From the NCBI RefSeq assembly GCF_002355335.1, contig NZ_AP014946.1:3239501-3303500 (forward strand): 64,000 nt of DNA, read 5' to 3'. Under the pieces are notes generated by a model. The model was given only the letters and a program-made list of their open reading frames with translations. It had not been told where the DNA came from and did not search any database. Shown in pieces: positions 59,806 to 64,000 of the stretch. This DNA comes from Variibacter gotjawalensis (GTDB lineage: Bacteria; Pseudomonadota; Alphaproteobacteria; Rhizobiales; Xanthobacteraceae). A program made the translations under genes and the position numbers. Positions within the stretch are counted from its first letter, which is position 1, and every line of letters begins with the position of its first letter.

Positions 59806-60303
59806 CTACTTCTTGAAGCGAGCGACGAGTTTCTTCGCGACCAGCGGCGGAACGAAGGCCTCGATATCGCCGCCCATCGCGGCAATCTGCCGGACCAGCG
59901 TGGCGGTTATCGGGCGCACCGCGGGTGACGCCGGCAGGAACACGGTCTGCACCTTCGGCGCCATCGTGCCGTTCATCCCGGCCATCTGCATCTCGTAATC
60001 GAAGTCGGTGGCGTCGCGCAGACCGCGGATGAGCAGCGTTGCCTTTTCCTTCTTCGCCGCCATGATCACAAGACCCGCGAAGGTGATCGCGCGGATCGTG
60101 CAGCCGGCCGCTTTCGCGATCGGCTTGCAGGTCGCCTGCAGCAGCTCGAGCCGTTCGTCGGCCGTGAAGATCGGAGTCTTGCCGGGATGCACGCCGATCG
60201 CGAGCACCAGCTCGTCGGCGAGCTGCGCCGCCTGGCGCACGACATCGAGATGTCCGTTGGTCACGGGGTCGAAAGACCCGGCATAGAGCGCGATGCGTTT
60301 CAT
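59806..60303 (-). CDS. coaD: Phosphopantetheine adenylyltransferase CoaD
   Basis: A 165-residue nucleotidyltransferase with [21 protein letters not shown] (the TxGH site) and the family blocks [23 protein letters not shown] and [19 protein letters not shown] in place of the ISSTxxRE motif. It makes dephospho-CoA from phosphopantetheine and ATP. It lies 43 bases downstream of the BKACE gene in the gyrA series. The start ATG 60303 matches the family N-terminus. Confidence 0.96.
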   Translation of the reverse strand: MKRIALYAGSFDPVTNGHLDVVRQAAQLADELVLAIGVHPGKTPIFTADERLELLQATCKPIAKAAGCTIRAITFAGLVIMAAKKEKATLLIRGLRDATDFDYEMQMAGMNGTMAPKVQTVFLPASPAVRPITATLVRQIAAMGGDIEAFVPPLVAKKLVARFKK

Positions 60304-60346
60304 GAATTGCGTCTACCCCGGCCGCCGACGCGCGGCAAGTTTTGCG

Positions 60347-61072
60347 CTAAACCTTCGGCCCCGATTTGCGGCGAATAGCCTCGGCGACGATCTCCGCATT
60401 CGACTTCGCCTCGCGGCCATCCGGCAGCAGCTTTCCGTCCTCGAAACCGACCCGGGTCGAGTAGCCGCGCGACAGCGCAAGGTCGGCGAGCGGCCATTTG
60501 GTCACGTTGAGGCCATGCAGCAGAACCGGCTTCGCCTCCATCGTCGGCAAGATCGCATCGAAGCCTGCTAGGTCCTCATCGGCATTCGCCTGCTCTTGCG
60601 ACATGATCTCGATCAGATAGCGCAGCGCACCGCTCTCGACGCCGATCTCCATCGCGCGCTTGGCATCCGCCGCGACCCACATGCCAACTTCGATCGGCAC
60701 GTTGCGGTCGCGCAGAATACGGACGACGCCTTCGCAATCGCCCTCGTTCATGTTGACGGAGGCGTAGTCCGGCAAAACCTGGATCGATTGCAGGTAATCG
60801 CGGCGGCGGAAATCGTCTTTCTCGATCCAGTGGCCGGTGCTGATGCCGACCAGCGTGCCGGGGCAGACCTTACGGACACCCGCAATCGTCGCATCCACCA
60901 CATCGGGCTTCAACGTCTCGCGTCCGTCCGCATCGCGGATATGGATGTGGAGTTCGTTGGCTCCGGCTTTCACGGCCGCTGCCGCGTCTGCGATGATTTC
61001 ATCCGGCGTGGTCGGGACGGCCGCGTTGAAGTCCTTCATGCGGCCGCCGTTGAGACACGCCTGGATGATCAT
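60347..61072 (-). CDS. BKACE family (beta-keto acid cleavage enzyme, DUF849)
   Basis: A 241-residue TIM-barrel protein starting [11 protein letters not shown]. The zinc-binding [14 protein letters not shown] (His42, His44) and the segments STGHWIE and [14 protein letters not shown] match 3-keto-5-aminohexanoate cleavage-type enzymes. These condense a beta-keto acid with acetyl-CoA. It is shorter than typical members (about 270-310). It starts within the gyrA stop (ATGA), an unusual place between gyrA and coaD. The substrate is unknown. Confidence 0.88.
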   Translation of the reverse strand: MIIQACLNGGRMKDFNAAVPTTPDEIIADAAAAVKAGANELHIHIRDADGRETLKPDVVDATIAGVRKVCPGTLVGISTGHWIEKDDFRRRDYLQSIQVLPDYASVNMNEGDCEGVVRILRDRNVPIEVGMWVAADAKRAMEIGVESGALRYLIEIMSQEQANADEDLAGFDAILPTMEAKPVLLHGLNVTKWPLADLALSRGYSTRVGFEDGKLLPDGREAKSNAEIVAEAIRRKSGPKV

Positions 61073-63828
61073 TTCGCCGTCCCCTCGCCCTCGCCGGCTT
61101 CACCGATCTCTTCGCCGGCCTCGCCAACCTCGGAGATATGCTCCACCGAAACCACGTTCTCGTCGTCCGCCGTGTTGAACACAATGACGCCCTGCGTCGA
61201 CCGGCCCGCGATGCGGATGCCGTTGATCGGGCAGCGGATGAGTTGCCCGCCGTCCGTCACCAGCATGATCTGATCGCTCTCCTCGACCGGGAACGACGCC
61301 ACCAGCGGCCCGTTGCGCGGGTTCACCACCATCGCCGTGATGCCTTTGCCGCCGCGTCCCGTCGTCCGATATTCGTACGACGACGTACGCTTGCCGTAGC
61401 CGTTGACCGACACCGTGAGCACGAACTGCTCGGCCGCCGACAATTCGACGTAACGCTGTTCGCCAAGCTCAATCGCACGTGTCGCCTCTTCGCCGGCTTC
61501 GGGCGTCGTGTCGTCCTCGCCGCCGCGGCGCACTGCGCTGGCGCGCTTGAGATAGGCCGCGCGCTCGTCGGCGCTGACTTCGAGATGGCCGAGGATCGAG
61601 AGCGAGATCACCTTGTCGCCCTCAGCGAGCGAAACGCCGCGCACGCCCATCGACGTACGGCCTTGGAACACGCGCACTTCCGGCACCGCAAAGCGAATGC
61701 ACTGACCCTGCGCGGTGGTCAGCAGCACGTCGTCATTCTCGGTGCACGTCTCGACGCCGACGATGCCTTCCCCATCATCGAGCTTCATCGCGATGATGCC
61801 GGAGCGGCGAACGTCGGCGAAGTCCGACAACTTGTTGCGGCGAACCGTGCCGCGCGTCGTCGCGAACATGACGTCGAGGTTCGCCCACGTGGACTCGTCC
61901 TCCGGCAACGGCATGATCGTCGTAATGCGCTCGTCTTGCTCGAGCGGCAAAATGTTGATCATCGCCTTGCCGCGCGCTTGTGGAGCGGCCAGCGGTAGAC
62001 GCCAGACCTTCTGTTTGTAGACGCGGCCGAGCGACGAGAAGAACAGCACGGGCGTATGCGTCGACGCCACGAACACGCGGGTGACGAAATCCTCGTTGCG
62101 CGTGTCCATCGCGCTGCGGCCTTTGCCGCCGCGACGCTGCGCACGGTAGGTCGATTTTGGCACGCGCTTGACGTATCCGAGATGCGACACCGTCACGACC
62201 ATGTCTTCGCGGTCGATCAGGTCTTCGTCTTCGATTTCGCCTTCCTGATCGAGGATGACGGTCCGCCGCGGCGTTGCGTAGTCGTTCTTGATCGAGGTCA
62301 GCTCGCTGCGCACGATGTCCTGAATGCGCACACGCGAACGCAGAATATCGAGATAGTCGGTAATCTCCGCCGCGAGCTTGTCGAGCTCCTCGGCAATTTC
62401 GTCACGACCGAGCGCGGTCAGGCGCTGCAGACGCAGATCGAGGATCGCGCGTGCCTGCTGCTCGGAAAGCCGATACGTTGCGGTTTCGCTGATGCGGTGG
62501 CGCGGATCGTCGATCAGCGTCAGCAAATCGCGGACGCTCTCGGCCGGCCAATCGCGGCCCATCAACGCTTCGCGCGCCGAATTCGGATCCGGTGCTGCCC
62601 GGATCATGCGGATAACTTCGTCGATATTGGCGACCGCGATCGCTAGGCCGACCAACACATGCGCGCGGTCGCGCGCCTTGTTGAGCAGGAACTTCGTACG
62701 CCGCGATACGACCTCTTCGCGGAACGCCACGAAGGCGCGCAGCATATCCTTCAGATTCAGTGTCAGCGGACGGCCGCCGTCGAGCGCGACCACGTTGGCG
62801 CCGAAGCTCGTCTGCAGTGCCGTGAAGCGATAAAGCTGATTCAGCACCACGTCCGGCATCGCATCGCGCTTGAGTTCGATCACAACGCGGTAGCCGTCAC
62901 GATCGGACTCGTCGCGCAGCGCCGAGATGCCTTCGATCTTCTTCTCGCGCACCAGTTCGCCGATGCGCTCGACCATCGTGGCCTTATTCACCTGATACGG
63001 GATCTCGGAGATCACGATTGCTTCGCGGTCGCCGCGCAGCGTTTCGAAATCGACCTTGCCGCGCATCATGATCGAGCCGCGGCCGAGATGATAAGCCGCG
63101 CGAATGCCGGCGCGTCCCAGGATGATGCCGCCGGTCGGGAAGTCCGGACCCGGGATGATGTTCATCAGATCGTCGATGCCGAGCTCTGGATTATCCAGAA
63201 GCGCCAGACACCCGTCGATCGCTTCGCCGAGATTGTGCGGCGGGATATTCGTCGCCATGCCGACCGCGATGCCGCCGGCGCCATTGACGAGCAGGTTCGG
63301 GAATTTCGCCGGCAGAACCACCGGCTCCTTGAACTCGTTCGAATAGTTATCCTGAAAGTTGACCGTGTCCTTGTCGAGATCGTCGAGCAGATTCTGCGCG
63401 ACCTTCTCGAGACGCACCTCGGTATAACGTTCGGCGGCCGGCGGGTCGCCGTCGATAGAGCCGAAGTTGCCCTGACCGTCGATCAAAGGCAGACGCATCG
63501 AAAAGTCTTGCGCCATGCGCACCATCGCGTCGTAAATCGCGAGGTTGCCGTGCGGGTGATACTTACCCATCACGTCGCCGGTGACGCGGGCCGATTTGAC
63601 GTACTTCTTGTCGTGCGTGTGTCCGTTCTCGCTCATCGAGAAGAGGATGCGGCGATGCACCGGCTTGAGGCCGTCGCGCACGTCCGGAAGCGCGCGCGAA
63701 ACGATCACGCTCATCGCGTAATCGAGGTACGAACGCTTTACTTCGTCGGTAATCGAGACCGGTTTGATATCGGTCGGGTCGGGCCGCTCGGACGAACCGT
63801 CCGGCGGGCTATTTTCATTGTCTGCCAA
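61069..63828 (-). CDS. gyrA: DNA gyrase subunit A
   Basis: A 919-residue topoisomerase subunit. The winged-helix core begins [30 protein letters not shown]. Catalytic Tyr135 lies in [12 protein letters not shown], and the C-terminal beta-pinwheel has the gyrase box QRRGGKG near residue 565. The quinolone region reads [18 protein letters not shown]: Asn95 and Leu96 stand where E. coli has Asp82 and Ser83. The C-terminal tail is acidic ([17 protein letters not shown]). With GyrB it introduces negative supercoils. It is first in the minus-strand series and is coupled by ATGA to the BKACE gene. Confidence 0.97.
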   Translation of the reverse strand: MADNENSPPDGSSERPDPTDIKPVSITDEVKRSYLDYAMSVIVSRALPDVRDGLKPVHRRILFSMSENGHTHDKKYVKSARVTGDVMGKYHPHGNLAIYDAMVRMAQDFSMRLPLIDGQGNFGSIDGDPPAAERYTEVRLEKVAQNLLDDLDKDTVNFQDNYSNEFKEPVVLPAKFPNLLVNGAGGIAVGMATNIPPHNLGEAIDGCLALLDNPELGIDDLMNIIPGPDFPTGGIILGRAGIRAAYHLGRGSIMMRGKVDFETLRGDREAIVISEIPYQVNKATMVERIGELVREKKIEGISALRDESDRDGYRVVIELKRDAMPDVVLNQLYRFTALQTSFGANVVALDGGRPLTLNLKDMLRAFVAFREEVVSRRTKFLLNKARDRAHVLVGLAIAVANIDEVIRMIRAAPDPNSAREALMGRDWPAESVRDLLTLIDDPRHRISETATYRLSEQQARAILDLRLQRLTALGRDEIAEELDKLAAEITDYLDILRSRVRIQDIVRSELTSIKNDYATPRRTVILDQEGEIEDEDLIDREDMVVTVSHLGYVKRVPKSTYRAQRRGGKGRSAMDTRNEDFVTRVFVASTHTPVLFFSSLGRVYKQKVWRLPLAAPQARGKAMINILPLEQDERITTIMPLPEDESTWANLDVMFATTRGTVRRNKLSDFADVRRSGIIAMKLDDGEGIVGVETCTENDDVLLTTAQGQCIRFAVPEVRVFQGRTSMGVRGVSLAEGDKVISLSILGHLEVSADERAAYLKRASAVRRGGEDDTTPEAGEEATRAIELGEQRYVELSAAEQFVLTVSVNGYGKRTSSYEYRTTGRGGKGITAMVVNPRNGPLVASFPVEESDQIMLVTDGGQLIRCPINGIRIAGRSTQGVIVFNTADDENVVSVEHISEVGEAGEEIGEAGEGEGTAK

Positions 63829-64000
63829 GCGCGAATCTCAAGGTCTGAATAGGTCGCCGTTTGTAGCAAATCGGCCCGGCGAAAGCCAATCGAAACGACT
63901 GTTTCTCAACGTCTTTTTCCGCCGATTTTTCAATAATTTACGGGAGAGCTTTGACTCTGCCGAAATGCCCTTCCGAACAACACCGAAAAGACCCGCCGAC

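Overview
The window looks like the chromosome of an alphaproteobacterium of the order Hyphomicrobiales, close to the Bradyrhizobium/Nitrobacteraceae type. This rests on gene content and on the high-GC coding style of the backbone. Indicators are a Bradyrhizobium-style cyclic beta-(1,3)(1,6)-glucan locus (NdvB/NdvC type), phosphatidylcholine synthase, an IalB-family protein, HspQ, an Omp25/31-like beta-barrel and the block gyrA, coaD, peptidyl-prolyl isomerases, queA, tgt. No rRNA or CRISPR array is visible. One tRNA (Lys, anticodon TTT) is present.

Layout. 1-1.4 kb: end of an outer-membrane barrel gene and a small exported Ser/Pro-rich protein. 1.4-4.7 kb: accessory genes with less GC-rich codon use (LpxA-like acyltransferase paralogue, Met/Lys-rich exported peptide, H-NS-like protein, secreted alpha/beta hydrolase). 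4.9-11.4 kb: a compact integrative element with a serine recombinase, a DUF5681 protein, a cluster of GCAACCGG repeats, a fused primase-polymerase/VapE-type helicase, two small HTH regulators and a P4-type tyrosine integrase, ending just before rimO. 11.5-22.4 kb: rimO, small membrane and zinc-ribbon proteins, quinone reductase, SDR, TerC, Pcs, a UbiH-like hydroxylase, a CaiB/BaiF racemase and an AEC carrier. 22.5-28.7 kb: hspQ, a P-loop kinase, ialB-like, a Tat-exported solute-binding protein coupled to a degenerate ANL protein, and a FrnE-like DsbA. 28.8-38.9 kb: mfd-sdhE opposite recG, then DUF502, glmS and glmU. 39.1-44.9 kb: glucan locus. 45-52 kb: M20 amidohydrolase and a complete five-gene Dpp/Opp-type ABC importer with three ATGA overlaps. 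52.1-54.2 kb: tRNA-Lys, a small patch of unknown genes and a cold-shock gene. 54.4-63.8 kb: TMEM43 homologue, then a minus-strand series from gyrA through a BKACE gene, coaD, two cyclophilins, queA and tgt.

Functional themes are envelope work (glucan, amino-sugar supply by GlmS/GlmU, phosphatidylcholine, exported proteins), DNA repair and topology (Mfd, RecG, GyrA), translation and tRNA modification (RimO, QueA, Tgt) and peptide uptake. The least explained part is the 4.9-11.4 kb element. It has its own replication protein next to an iteron-like repeat field, so it resembles a phage satellite or a replicating integrative element. GyrA carries Leu at the position equivalent to E. coli Ser83, which is worth attention. 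All homology statements come from motif recognition by eye; no database search was run.
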